From Salipaludibacillus keqinensis (lineage in GTDB: Bacteria; Bacillota; Bacilli; Bacillales; Salisediminibacteriaceae): DNA of 64,000 nucleotides. The translations under genes were made by a program, and so were the position numbers. Within the stretch, counting starts at the first letter, position 1. Every line of letters starts with the position of its first letter. The notes under the pieces are model-generated. The model was not told the DNA's origin, made no database searches, and worked only from the letters and a program-made list of their open reading frames with translations. Positions 1 through 9,056 of this stretch are shown one piece after another. The stretch covers positions 62,001 to 126,000 of the forward strand of contig NZ_PDOD01000002.1 in assembly GCF_003226325.1 (NCBI RefSeq). The letters are read 5' to 3'.

Positions 1-168
1 TAGGGATTGGTCTTTTTGTAGATCGTATAATCTCGCCTGGCTGTGGATCACACCATGAAAGGATGGGTGCTCAGAGATATCTCCTTGAACTTTCTCTCCA
101 TTGATCCATACGTCATTTTTCAATCGATTAATCCGGTTTATATACTCCGACCCACTAATGGCCCCCAT
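1..168 (-). CDS. hpaB: 4-hydroxyphenylacetate 3-monooxygenase-type oxygenase (HpaB family), N-terminal fragment
   Basis: The first 56 codons of a gene that runs off the left edge of the window. HpaB-family enzymes are FADH2-dependent monooxygenases that hydroxylate 4-hydroxyphenylacetate or similar phenols with flavin supplied by a partner reductase. The visible residues fit the family N-terminus: a GSEYINRI opening, VWINGEKV, then HPSFHGVI and ARLYDLQ at about residue 46. The ATG at 168-166 follows a good Shine-Dalgarno sequence (AGAGGTGA). Only the N-terminal domain is visible, so the exact substrate cannot be judged; other phenol or pyrrole monooxygenases share this start. The fragment is cut by the window edge, not visibly broken. 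Confidence 0.8.
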   Translation of the reverse strand, partial: MGAISGSEYINRINRLKNDVWINGEKVQGDISEHPSFHGVIHSQARLYDLQKDQSL

Positions 169-347
169 GATCTCACCTCTTTACAAGACACTACATCTTG
201 TCTCGCAATTTTAATCACAACTCCTTTATTACCATATTTTTGTGAAGGTGAAATATTCGCTGAGGACAACCTGAATCTAAAAATACGTACACCTTATTGC
301 GATCGTATAAGGATTTTCTAAACCGGAAGAACCGTCCCTTTGATCAG

Positions 348-1772
348 TTACTTTTTGTTTGCTTCATCCCACTCTTCGTCTGTTGGAGGATAGGTCTTTT
401 TCAATTGAAATGAAAGAACTAATGCAACCACCGTTAACAATCCAATAAGACCAAAGGATACGATCGCTCCAAGGATGTCTGGGTTAGCGACAGCCGTATT
501 CTCAGATGTTGCCTGTTCAGTAGTCGTCATCGTCGTGACAAGAAGTGCTGTTCCGATGGAGGCAGACAGTTGCCTCACCGTGTTAGTCACCGCGGCTCCA
601 TGGGGAATCATTTTCCGTGGCATCTGATTTAATCCGGCTGTATTCGTTGGCATCATCACCATGGAAAAGCCAAACATTCGAATCCCATACATCACCGCTA
701 AATAAACAAGTGAGGTTTCTGTATCAATGAACAGAAAGGCAAACGTCGAAATGGTCATGAGGATTAATCCAGGGATCGCCAACGCTTTTGCTCCAATTTT
801 GTCAAATATCCGACCAGTAATTGGTGCCATTAATCCTGCAATTAGCGCTCCGGGGAATAAGACAAGTCCCGCTTCCACTGCCGTAAATCCTCTCATGTTT
901 TGCATATATAGAGGAATTAATGTTTCCAGGCCGATTAAACCCATGAAACCTATGCTGCAAATGACCGTTGATAAGGTAAAGATTCGTTTCTTAAACACTC
1001 GAAACTCAAGCATCGGGTGATCCATTCGAAGCTGACGTAAAATGAACATCGTAACAGAAATGACAGATACTAAAAGAACCATCAATGTAATTGGACTGCC
1101 CCAGCCATTATTACCTGCGCTAGTAAACCCGTAAAGCAATCCACCAAATCCAAGAGTAGATAACATAATTGAAATAGGATCGACCTTTGGATTCTTCAAT
1201 TCCGTCACATTTCTCATAAAGAAAAAAGCAACCACGAGCATGATGAGCGCAAGGGGAAGGACACCCCAAAATAAAACTCGCCACTCATAGTTCGATGTGA
1301 CCCACCCCGAAAGCGTCGGTCCTATAGCCGGCGCAAAAGAAATTACGAGACCGATATACCCCATTGCCGTTCCTCGCCGCTCGACGGGGAAAATAAGCAA
1401 AAATACCGTTTGCATAAGCGGCAACATCACACCGGCTCCAGCTGATTGAATAATTCTTCCTGCAATCAGTGTCTCAAAATTTGGTGCTACTCCACCCACT
1501 AATGTTCCAAGCGTAAAGATCGCCATCGCCGTCATGAATAGCTGTCTCGTTGTAAACTTTTCAAGGAGGAAAGCGGAAACGGGTATCATGATTCCGTTTA
1601 CTAGCATGAATACCGTTGTCAGCCACTGGGCTGTGTTGGCTGTAATATTCATTTCCGCCATAATAGGTGGGATCGCTGTGATCATCAGTGTCTGATTTAA
1701 CACGGCAATAAACGAACCTGAAATTAATAATGATGCAATTAACACTTTGCTGTAATTCTCAGTTTGTGACAT
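348..1772 (-). CDS. MFS drug exporter, DHA2 (14-helix, EmrB/LmrB-type)
   Basis: A 474-residue multi-pass membrane protein of the major facilitator superfamily, predicted to export drugs or other hydrophobic compounds by proton antiport. The length and number of hydrophobic stretches fit the 14-helix DHA2 group. Seen are the helix-1 motif LNQTLMITAIPPI, a GPTLSGW motif in helix 5 typical of antiporters, and a second-half loop motif GRIFDKIG. The ATG at 1772 follows AGGAG at a good spacing. It lies downstream of no obvious regulator; the hpaB-like gene follows on the same strand after about 180 bp. The substrate cannot be read from the sequence. Confidence 0.88.
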   Translation of the reverse strand: MSQTENYSKVLIASLLISGSFIAVLNQTLMITAIPPIMAEMNITANTAQWLTTVFMLVNGIMIPVSAFLLEKFTTRQLFMTAMAIFTLGTLVGGVAPNFETLIAGRIIQSAGAGVMLPLMQTVFLLIFPVERRGTAMGYIGLVISFAPAIGPTLSGWVTSNYEWRVLFWGVLPLALIMLVVAFFFMRNVTELKNPKVDPISIMLSTLGFGGLLYGFTSAGNNGWGSPITLMVLLVSVISVTMFILRQLRMDHPMLEFRVFKKRIFTLSTVICSIGFMGLIGLETLIPLYMQNMRGFTAVEAGLVLFPGALIAGLMAPITGRIFDKIGAKALAIPGLILMTISTFAFLFIDTETSLVYLAVMYGIRMFGFSMVMMPTNTAGLNQMPRKMIPHGAAVTNTVRQLSASIGTALLVTTMTTTEQATSENTAVANPDILGAIVSFGLIGLLTVVALVLSFQLKKTYPPTDEEWDEANKK

Positions 1773-2147
1773 AGTTAATCTCCTAAGTATAGTTAGAATT
1801 CTTATACCCTACGGTTAATCTAGTAATCTCAATCGAAAAAAATCGATCTGATATCAACCAAGATCGACCTTTAAAAGATAAGTGTAGGAGTCTTTGATGA
1901 AACTATCAAGTAAATGTACTTCACAATGAATGAAGGTACACGGTTTAGCTTCAAGATTTGAAAGGTGCGGTAGCTTCATTTTTATAGATATAAAAAACAA
2001 AAGCCATTCCGTTTGAAAGGAATGGCTAAGAATATATTAGGTCCCATTAAAAACTTAAGCTATTTTCGTAAAGATTGTTGTTTTTAATCCAACATAAAGG
2101 GTATACCAAAATATGCTAAAATTAAACAATAGATAGGGGGATATTAG
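1773..2147. other. Intergenic stretch between the MFS exporter and a small membrane protein gene
   Basis: No coding region can be supported here. It must carry the promoters of the two divergent genes. On the minus strand it contains ATCGATTTTTTTCGAT, an inverted repeat around 1837-1852 that could be an operator for the exporter, and a strong hairpin at 2002-2027, listed separately. Confidence 0.5.
1990..2027 (-). terminator. Intrinsic-type terminator hairpin on the minus strand
   Basis: A perfect 9-bp stem, AGCCATTCC/GGAATGGCT, with an 8-nt loop, is followed on the minus strand by a T-rich tract. The nearest minus-strand gene upstream is the broken methyltransferase about 400 bp away, with a plus-strand gene in between, so which transcript it ends is unclear. 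Confidence 0.6.
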
Positions 2148-2345
2148 TTGACTAATCAAAAAAGTACAAGGAAATTAGAGATAGGATTTCATATTTTTAT
2201 AATTTTATTTGCAATTTTCATTATAATATCATCAATTCTAGAATACGAAGAAACAGAAAGAACAACAGTTATGTGGATATTAATGGGCGTATTGATTGGT
2301 CTTAGTAGTATCTTTCGTTTGATTAAGTTAGTGAAGAGACAATGA
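2148..2345 (+). CDS. Small two-helix membrane protein of unknown function
   Basis: A 65-residue protein I do not recognise. It has a basic N-terminus, two hydrophobic segments at about residues 12-31 and 40-55, joined by an acidic turn (EYEETE), and a basic C-terminal tail, so it probably sits in the cytoplasmic membrane. The start is a TTG preceded by an AGGGGG ribosome-binding site about 8 nt upstream. It is on the plus strand, alone among minus-strand genes. The presence of a fitting ribosome-binding site and the membrane pattern support it; there is no family evidence. Confidence 0.5.
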   Translation: MTNQKSTRKLEIGFHIFIILFAIFIIISSILEYEETERTTVMWILMGVLIGLSSIFRLIKLVKRQ

Positions 2346-2430
2346 ATTTTTCACGGAACATGTCGTGAAGCTTCAACTGTCATGTCTCCTTATCCATATG
2401 AACATAATCTCGGTCATATTAGCAAAACAA

Positions 2431-3225
2431 TTACCCTTTGTTTAAGATAGTTACATAGCAGCCATGTTCAACCGGGTGATCTATCTCCCCAAATTCATTC
2501 ATTACATGGTTGTAAATTCCATCAAGAATTTCCGTACGTTTTTGATCGGTAAAGCCGGTAAGCCAAGATAAAGACGCTACTCTTCCGCACCATTCTTCTG
2601 CAGAAAAAGAGACCGTGTATGTAAATTTATACGTTTCTTGCAAGTCAAAGTTATTTTCCTTCCATTCTTGAAACCACTCAATTGGAAAACCGTTAATGGT
2701 CTGCTTCGATTCAGCTTTCGTTCCAGCAGGCTTTAATTGACCAGTTGGCATATGTCCTTTAATTATTTCAAGTGTGTCTTTAATAAGCTTACTTTTTGAT
2801 AAAAAGCCTGAATCCATCACGAGTAAAGTACCATCATTCTTTAACAATCTTTTCACTTCAGAAAGAGTCTTTTCGGAATCAAACCAATGCCAGGCCCTTA
2901 AAACGGTTACATAATCAAATTGACCCGTTTCCAGCAATGTATCTTCTGAATAACTATTTATGTACTTTATATCCAGTCCTTCATTCTTGTCGATTGTTTT
3001 AGCCTCTTATAACAATTCTGTTGAAGGCTCTACGCCTATAACCTCTGCCCCTGCTTTATGAAGAGCACGACTCAGGACACCAGTTCCCGATCCTAGATCT
3101 GCGACTCTTCTATTGAGGAAATCAATTCCTCTAAGTTTCAAACTATCTAATAATTCTACTGGTAGATCATTTCGATAGTTGGCATAACTTTTGGCTACGT
3201 TTCCAAAATTCACTTTCATGGACAT
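2431..3225 (-). pseudogene. Class I SAM-dependent methyltransferase, interrupted by one in-frame stop codon
   Basis: Two open stretches, 3225-3007 and 2937-2431, lie in the same frame and together make a 264-residue-type methyltransferase. The first carries the SAM-binding motif VADLGSGTGVLSRAL and the acidic end of strand 2 (VIGVEPS); the second carries the strand-4 region FDYVTVLRAWHWF and a typical C-terminal half. They are separated only by a TAA at 3009-3007, where related proteins commonly have Lys or another sense codon (…PSTELL-stop-EAK…), so a single AAA-to-TAA change explains the break. No frameshift is needed. The ATG at 3225 has a strong GGAGGG site. It could be a recent nonsense mutation or a sequencing error. 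Confidence 0.75.
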
Positions 3226-3295
3226 CCCTCCAAGGTTTAATTATGTATATAATAACATTTTTTGACAGACAGACCTCTGAAAACTCCATTAAAGA

Positions 3296-4534
3296 TTAAG
3301 AAACGTTCTCTTGTTGAACTTCTTGATCAATAAATCTAAAATAGGGGTGTAAAATTCCGATTAAAGCGACAATACTAATCAATGAACCTATGAAAAAATA
3401 AAGAGGTCTTACTCCCATCATTTCGCTTAATAAACCTCCTGCAACGACACCTAATGGCATGGCTCCTCTTACGATTAGTAATCTCACAGAAAACACTTTG
3501 CCCATAAGGTGATTTGGGATCACTTGCTGACAAATCGTCACATTATGAATACTAAAAACTGCCATCATGACACCGCCAATGATCTCCGTTAAGATACCTA
3601 AACTAATACTTTGATTGAAGCTTAGAAATATAAACGTCAATCCACCGATTACAAGGGATCCGAGCATTAATACTCGCCGACTTTTGAATTTCAGTTTTCC
3701 AACGATCATTGCCCCAAGAATATACCCAATCGGAAAACTGGCCATGAAATAGCCATAATCAGCATAACTTCCTGATAGTTCATCGGTGATATAAGGCAAA
3801 GTAGTTACCATAGTCACCCCTACTCCGAACTGCACAAAGGCAAGAAAGACACCGAGCCATACGATGATTGGTTTTCTGAAGAAGAAAGTAGTCCCTTCCA
3901 TAAATTCAACTAACCATGTTTTTCTTTCTCGTTGATACGTAGAAGGTTCTTGGATAAAGATTAGCAAAAAGCCACTAGATGATAGCATGATACTAACGAA
4001 TATTAGTGTTGGCTGAACGCCTATGTATTCAGTGACGATTCCTCCTAGAAGAGGGGCCATAAAAGTCATTAATCTAACGGTTCCATCGATATAAGCATTC
4101 GCGGACTGAAGTTGTTCTTTCGAGACAATTGTCGGTAAAATTGCCTGATTGGCCGGAACATAGAAAGGTGAAATAAGACCGATAAACAACTGAACGATAA
4201 ATATATGCCACGGTTCAAGAGTTCCTGTCAGTAATGCCCCGATCGGAACAAGAAAAATCAACCCCCTTGCCCATTGGGAGAAAATCATAATCCATTTCCT
4301 GCTCCAACGATCAATAAAAGGACCGATGAACAATTGGAGAACGAGTGAAGGAACAAAATACAAGAGCCACATGCTTCCTAAAGCCATAGCGGATCCCGTT
4401 AGCTGATAAATCAAGATAGAATTTGCAAATGTACCGAAAGCTCCGCCTAATTCGGAGGTAGCATTTCCAATCCACACAGATACAAACGAACGATTTTTCA
4501 AGATTTTTTTCGTCAAATCCCCACCACCAGTCAT
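3296..4534 (-). CDS. MFS exporter, DHA3 (macrolide-efflux-like)
   Basis: A 412-residue major facilitator protein with about 12 hydrophobic segments. The N-terminus (FVSVWIGNATSELGGAF), the GPFIDRWSRK loop between helices 2 and 3, and the FYVPANQAILP segment fit the DHA3 group that includes macrolide exporters. The start is uncertain: an ATG at 4534 lacks a ribosome-binding site, whereas a TTG at 4516 lies 7 nt after GGTGG, so translation may start there (MTKKILKN). The ArsR-type regulator gene lies 57 bp upstream on the same strand and probably controls it from a shared promoter. Substrate unknown. Confidence 0.85.
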   Translation of the reverse strand: MTGGGDLTKKILKNRSFVSVWIGNATSELGGAFGTFANSILIYQLTGSAMALGSMWLLYFVPSLVLQLFIGPFIDRWSRKWIMIFSQWARGLIFLVPIGALLTGTLEPWHIFIVQLFIGLISPFYVPANQAILPTIVSKEQLQSANAYIDGTVRLMTFMAPLLGGIVTEYIGVQPTLIFVSIMLSSSGFLLIFIQEPSTYQRERKTWLVEFMEGTTFFFRKPIIVWLGVFLAFVQFGVGVTMVTTLPYITDELSGSYADYGYFMASFPIGYILGAMIVGKLKFKSRRVLMLGSLVIGGLTFIFLSFNQSISLGILTEIIGGVMMAVFSIHNVTICQQVIPNHLMGKVFSVRLLIVRGAMPLGVVAGGLLSEMMGVRPLYFFIGSLISIVALIGILHPYFRFIDQEVQQENVS

Positions 4535-4591
4535 TTTTTAACTCATACTCGAAATCTAATCGCATTCATTAATCATAAGAAAACTCTATGT

Positions 4592-5644
4592 TTATTGAAC
4601 TTTGCCACTTAAATAAAGATCTAATTCTTTAGATAAGCTTTCCACTGCTCTTTTTTTGAGCGAATACTTTGATGAAGTGATTTCTACTAACTTCGCTCCT
4701 CTAAGTATTTTTAGATGATGATGGGTGGTGGACTTGCCTAAATTCAACTTATCGCTCATTTCATGCAAAGAATGGTCCTGTTCATTCAATAATTTAACCA
4801 TACGCAGGCGAACGTCATCACCTAGTGCTTTATGTTTAAGTACTAAAAAATGATCCGGTGTAAAGCGATCAGCTGGAGAAATACTATCGTTTGCTACAGG
4901 ATAGTAAAATATTTTCGTTCCCTTCTCATCTGCTTCAATATTCCATGGACGATAAATATATTGAGGGATTAACAGGACTTGATTCACACTTGGTTCCGGT
5001 AAGTATGTAACCCCTCCAGTCGCCCATTCAACTAATTCTTCAGGATTCATTTTATTTGCCATTTGTTTTTTCGCTTCGTAGTCTGTTTTCAAGATTCTAG
5101 ATATCGTCTCTGAATCTTTTTTTATCACCTCTTCAAACCAGCCTGACATAACGCATTCGAGATGATTTTTTAACGATTGAACATCCGTCACACATATAAA
5201 TTCGATATATTTCGGAAAAAATGGATTCTCTTTTGTTATCTGTTTTAATTCATCCATTGAGGAAGTGTCTCCTTGGGCCGCCTTTAACCTCACATCTTCA
5301 AATTGCAAACCTGTATAGGGAATACAAACTCGTCTGAATTCTTGATCTGAAAGCTTGGAAAGATAAGAAAAAAACGCGCTTATGTCAGAAAAGGAATGCT
5401 GGTGGAGTAACTGTAATAATGCTTTCCATGTATTATTTTTTTCGACATGTTCAAGTTCACTAGATAAAGACCTAGAAAGATTTCTTCTCATCTCTTGCCA
5501 CTCTTCATAAGACTTTTCCATCGTCTTTAACATTGGCTTATTTGTTATAGCAGCAATTCCTAAAGCGCATTCCCATAAAAGAGAGTATTCTAATTTCACT
5601 TTATACGTCTCTCTCTTCCTACTTGTCATATTTAATACATCCAT
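4592..5644 (-). CDS. ArsR/SmtB-type winged-helix regulator with a large N-terminal domain
   Basis: A 350-residue DNA-binding protein. The C-terminal 80 residues form an ArsR-type winged helix: LGDDVRLRMVKLLNEQDHSLHEM is cut here into the helix DDVRLRMVKLL and the recognition helix LGKSTTHHHLKILR. The N-terminal about 260 residues are of the kind found in ArsR-like regulators next to MFS exporters, and probably sense a ligand; no metal-binding cysteine cluster is visible. The MFS gene follows 57 bp downstream, so the pair looks like a regulator-exporter operon. The promoter carries a palindrome, suggesting autoregulation. The effector is unknown. Confidence 0.8.
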   Translation of the reverse strand: MDVLNMTSRKRETYKVKLEYSLLWECALGIAAITNKPMLKTMEKSYEEWQEMRRNLSRSLSSELEHVEKNNTWKALLQLLHQHSFSDISAFFSYLSKLSDQEFRRVCIPYTGLQFEDVRLKAAQGDTSSMDELKQITKENPFFPKYIEFICVTDVQSLKNHLECVMSGWFEEVIKKDSETISRILKTDYEAKKQMANKMNPEELVEWATGGVTYLPEPSVNQVLLIPQYIYRPWNIEADEKGTKIFYYPVANDSISPADRFTPDHFLVLKHKALGDDVRLRMVKLLNEQDHSLHEMSDKLNLGKSTTHHHLKILRGAKLVEITSSKYSLKKRAVESLSKELDLYLSGKVQ

Positions 5645-5682
5645 TTGTAAGCACCTCTTGTTCTAATTTTTCCTTATTATGT

Positions 5683-5711
5683 ATTCTATATTAATTGAAT
5701 TAGTAATTCAA
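5683..5711 (-). promoter_or_regulatory. Promoter with overlapping 17-bp palindrome upstream of the ArsR-type regulator
   Basis: On the minus strand, -35 TTGAAT (5711-5706), a 17-bp spacer and -10 TAGAAT (5688-5683) form a good sigma-A promoter. The palindrome TTGAATTAGTAATTCAA (5695-5711) covers the -35 and half the spacer, an ideal place for repressor binding. That the ArsR-type regulator binds it is an inference. Confidence 0.6.
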
Positions 5712-5829
5712 CTTATTTAGAACATTATTTCCGAGTCTTTCTCGTTAGCAAAAGTATTTAACAATAACCATCCCTAAGATTGGTAAGGAGTTGAGGTACG
5801 TTCTAGGTGAAATTGAGAATGAAGCATAC

Positions 5830-5861
5830 AAAAATAAACCCACTCATTAATGAGCAGGTTT
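5830..5861 (-). terminator. Terminator of the phosphotransferase gene
   Basis: Hairpin AAACC..CTCAT/ATGAG..GGTTT at 5836-5861, followed on the minus strand by a T-rich tract. It lies 40 bp after the stop of the kinase gene. Confidence 0.65.
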
Positions 5862-5900
5862 AGCCAACATCACTCGTGATCATATTAAGCGAAATAGCAA

Positions 5901-6830
5901 CTAGCTTCTAGCTACCTCACTTATCGAGCCATAAAGAGTTTCATAGAGCTCCTCAAAGATTTCGATGCATTGATGAAAGCTCTTATCGAAGGTTCCGTCG
6001 TCATCTATGCTCCAATAGGTTGCTAACACGGTATGACAATAACCCCATAGGATTAAGCGTTCTTTATTTAAATTTAATTCATCTATGAAAATATCCACTC
6101 TGTTAGCAACGACCTCGTAAGCACCTTTATCAGGCAAGTGATTTAACATAAATTGAATCAAGTCGTACTCTCGCTCCCCGATTAATCCCTTCGGATCTAT
6201 CGCTTTCCACCCTTTATCCTCACTGTATAGAAGATTATAATGATGGAAATCGCCATGAAGGATCTGCCATTCAGTAGTAGTCTGATTTAAGTGTGTAAAG
6301 ATTTTCAAAGCTTTTTGAAGCGTTCCCATCGTGATTACGGATGAATGTTTGTGATCAGCTACAATGTCACGAAGGCTTTGTTCACGTGCTTTTGTAGAAG
6401 GTAGTTTCGATTCATTTGGAGCAGGGGTAGTTAACTTTTGCAGTATCTTTGTTGCTAATCTGCAGGCTTCTCTATCATCTTTTAATTCCGCTAAAGTAAA
6501 ACCTGGAGATAGTTTCTCCAAAATGAAGATTCCCTTCTCCTTATCTGAATCAATTAATTTAACCATGGCGTTTCCATTAAAACTCTGCAAGGCTTCCCGT
6601 TCATTAAGAAAGTCTTCTCCAGGGAGGCATATTTTCACGACGACTTCTCTTCCGTCTTTCGCCATCGCTGGAGCGACAAAATTGATAGACAGTTTATAGG
6701 GGTCCTTTATTGTTAATGACCATGTCTCCTCACAATAGTGAATCAAACTAGGTAACTGTTGTAACCATTTTTCTCCCTTCGTTTTGAAATATAACCGGAC
6801 ATTTTTAACAAACTGGTCTTGGAAGTTCAT
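5901..6830 (-). CDS. Aminoglycoside 6-phosphotransferase/hydroxyurea-kinase family protein
   Basis: A 309-residue kinase of the APH(6)/Hur family, whose known members phosphorylate streptomycin or hydroxyurea. Seen are the ATP-binding lysine in VVVK (about residue 66), the catalytic loop HGDFHHYN (192-199) and the metal-binding IDPKG (211-215) followed by GEREYD, the family signature. The ATG at 6830 has GGAGA 5 nt upstream and is preferred over a TTG at 6857. It starts 32 bp after the stop of the metG-like gene and is followed by a terminator, so the two probably share the T-box-controlled transcript. The true substrate is not known; resistance is an inference. Confidence 0.82.
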   Translation of the reverse strand: MNFQDQFVKNVRLYFKTKGEKWLQQLPSLIHYCEETWSLTIKDPYKLSINFVAPAMAKDGREVVVKICLPGEDFLNEREALQSFNGNAMVKLIDSDKEKGIFILEKLSPGFTLAELKDDREACRLATKILQKLTTPAPNESKLPSTKAREQSLRDIVADHKHSSVITMGTLQKALKIFTHLNQTTTEWQILHGDFHHYNLLYSEDKGWKAIDPKGLIGEREYDLIQFMLNHLPDKGAYEVVANRVDIFIDELNLNKERLILWGYCHTVLATYWSIDDDGTFDKSFHQCIEIFEELYETLYGSISEVARS

Positions 6831-6862
6831 ATTGTTCTCCTTTCGATTGTTAGGCAAAGAAC

Positions 6863-8497
6863 TTAGGAAGTCTCTTCGTTTAATTTAGCCACTTCTTCAA
6901 TTCTGCCTACGTCAATTCTTTCAAAAAGTGGTCTGACATTTTTTAAGGAAGTAGAAGAATTCAATTCTATTTCTTCCCATTTAAAAGCATCTAAACTTAA
7001 CATTTTCTTTACCTCTTCACTTGAAAATGGAAGAAAAGGGTGGAGTAACTGTGCCAGATTGGCAATGATATACAAGCAGTTTGCCATTGTTTCATCACAT
7101 GACGCTTCATTTTCTTTTATTTGCACCCAAGGTTTCTTTTCATCAAAGTACTTATTTGAATAACGAACGAAAGTAAACACTTCTTCTAAGGACTCTTTAA
7201 AACGAGTATTAGAAATGAGAGAACCGACTTTTTCATAAAGTTGAATAATATTCGTCCTCATTACAGGATCTACCTTACCAATAGGGGCCTTTCCATCATA
7301 ATATTTATTAATAAACTTCAGTGTCCGATTAACAAAATTACCGTATGCTCCTAACAATTCACTGTTATGGCTATAGACAAATTCTCTCCATGAGAAATCA
7401 GCGTCTCTATTTTCTGGAGCATTTACGGTTAAAAAGTATCGAATTGAATCTGGATGGTAGTTTTCAATCATCTTTGGAAGCCAGACAGCCCAATTTCGAC
7501 TAGTTGAAAGTTTCTTTTGTTCTATCGTTAAGTATTCGTTTGATACGATATGGGTAGGCAGAGAACCTATTTCAGTACTTTTAAGAATAGCCGGCCAAAT
7601 AATAGAGTGAAACGGAATATTATCTTTTCCATGAACATAGTAAGAAATGGTCTGATCATTCCAAAATAAAAGATTATCTGTACCTTTTTCCTGAGACCAT
7701 TGTTTACTTGCGGAGTAATAGCCAGATACGGCTTCTATCCAAACATAAATTTTTTTGTTCCTATATCCTTCAACTGGAACACTTACTCCATTGGGAAGGT
7801 CTCTGGAAACTGCCCGATCGTGAAGACCTTCCTTTAAATATCGTTCAGTTAATTGAATCGCGTTATCCCGCCATAAGTTATTTGTTTTCGCTTGCAGCAC
7901 ATACTGCTCCAAATCGTTTTGTAATGAACTTAATTCAAAATAAAAATGCTCTGTATTTTTTGTTACAGGAGTATCTTCACACACCTTGCATTTTCTATTT
8001 AAAAGTTCTAATGGATCCAATATATTTGAGCAATGATCACATTGATCTCCTCTTGCTTGCTGGTGGCAGTGTGGACAATTCCCTTCCACAAATCGATCTG
8101 GTAAATGCTGTTCACAAGAATTACAGTAGCATTGTTTGACTTCTTTTTTGTAGATTTTGTTTTTTTCGAGTAGCTTAAGAAATAGATCTTGAACAACTTC
8201 ATGGTGCAATTTCGTATCTGTACGAGTATAACAATCATAAGAAAAACCCAATTGATTAAAATTCTCTCTAAATTCATTGTGGTACTGATCGGCTATTTTT
8301 TTCGTTGACACTCCTTCCTGTTTAGCTTTAATGGCTATTGGCGTTCCATTACAGTCACTCCCTGAAACATAAAGAACATGGTCCCCTTTTAATCGAAAGT
8401 ATCTTGCTAAAATATCACCTGGTAACAAACTGGCTATGTGACCTAAGTGTAATGAGCCATTTGCATAAGGCCAAGCACCACCTATAAAAACATTCAT
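6863..8497 (-). CDS. metG: Methionyl-tRNA synthetase, second type (MetRS2-like)
   Basis: A 544-residue class Ia synthetase that charges tRNA-Met. Seen are the HIGH-type motif HLGH (17-20), four CxxC knuckles (123-128, 141-144, 153-156, 170-173) that bind two zinc ions, and the second signature in the form KLSTS (329-333) instead of KMSKS, followed by RNWAVWL. This form, and the ENRDADFSW segment, fit the archaeal/Bacteroidetes-like branch rather than the usual Bacillus enzyme. The C-terminal tRNA-binding dimer domain of the housekeeping enzyme (about 660 residues) is absent. The ATG at 8497 is preferred because GGAGG is 8 nt upstream; an ATG at 8503 is too close. A T-box leader precedes it. 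Confidence 0.9.
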   Translation of the reverse strand: MNVFIGGAWPYANGSLHLGHIASLLPGDILARYFRLKGDHVLYVSGSDCNGTPIAIKAKQEGVSTKKIADQYHNEFRENFNQLGFSYDCYTRTDTKLHHEVVQDLFLKLLEKNKIYKKEVKQCYCNSCEQHLPDRFVEGNCPHCHQQARGDQCDHCSNILDPLELLNRKCKVCEDTPVTKNTEHFYFELSSLQNDLEQYVLQAKTNNLWRDNAIQLTERYLKEGLHDRAVSRDLPNGVSVPVEGYRNKKIYVWIEAVSGYYSASKQWSQEKGTDNLLFWNDQTISYYVHGKDNIPFHSIIWPAILKSTEIGSLPTHIVSNEYLTIEQKKLSTSRNWAVWLPKMIENYHPDSIRYFLTVNAPENRDADFSWREFVYSHNSELLGAYGNFVNRTLKFINKYYDGKAPIGKVDPVMRTNIIQLYEKVGSLISNTRFKESLEEVFTFVRYSNKYFDEKKPWVQIKENEASCDETMANCLYIIANLAQLLHPFLPFSSEEVKKMLSLDAFKWEEIELNSSTSLKNVRPLFERIDVGRIEEVAKLNEETS

Positions 8498-8526
8498 TTT
8501 CATTTCCTCCCTTATTTTATAACATT

Positions 8527-8780
8527 AAAAAACCTCGCCCATAGACAAAATCATTGTCTAAGGACGAGGTATCTCTCGTGTTACCACCTTTATTTACTAA
8601 CCACTCGCGTGATCAGCCTCTGCAAGTACGGAGTGACTTAACACTCTTATACTCTGACATTTATAACGAGTGCCAACTCTCGGCAAAGTCTAATTCAATT
8701 TTGAAAGTCGACTTTACAGCTCCAAGGCCATGTTCAATCAACGATTTTCTGCCCCTTTTCAGCTACCGAAGCTCTCTGTA
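8527..8780 (-). promoter_or_regulatory. T-box riboswitch leader with methionine specifier, upstream of metG
   Basis: On the minus strand the leader has the stem I start AGAGAGCTTCGGTAGCTG, a specifier region GAAC-ATG-GCC with the Met codon at 8731-8729, the T-box bulge sequence AAGGTGGTAACACG (8590-8577) and a terminator with CCTCG..TAGACA/TGTCTA..CGAGG (8570-8532) followed by TTTTTT. Uncharged tRNA-Met should stabilise the antiterminator and turn on metG. The -10-like TATGAT just upstream (around 8816-8821) is a weak promoter guess. Confidence 0.9.
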
Positions 8781-9056
8781 AGAAAATGAATATTGATTTA
8801 CTTTCCTTTTCATAGCTTTTATCATACATATTTTCCTTATTATTACACACTAACTAAACATTTAGAACTCCTAAATACAATTAAATAGAAATAATTCACT
8901 TCGTTCTCTTAAAAATATTCGACTATATAGTTTACATAATAATATTATAGTTAATTTATCAACTTTCTATTTTTTTGAATTTGACCGTTTTTACTGTTAA
9001 GGCACATTGTTTAGTTATTCTTCTCGTAATATGCTTCCAGTTGATTCTCATACACA
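8781..9056. other. AT-rich spacer between the metG leader and the 21-bp repeat array
   Basis: Strongly AT-rich, with no supportable coding region. It should hold the promoter of the T-box transcript. The overlapping open frames on both strands at 8959-9277 have no ribosome-binding sites and are not believed. Confidence 0.4.

Noticed and set aside
43-321. 92-codon open frame on the plus strand
   Set aside because: It is antisense to the HpaB-type N-terminus, which has a clear family match and ribosome-binding site; the plus-strand frame has neither.
4311-4565. 84-codon frame overlapping the DHA3 exporter start
   Set aside because: Out-of-frame shadow; the exporter frame has the family match.
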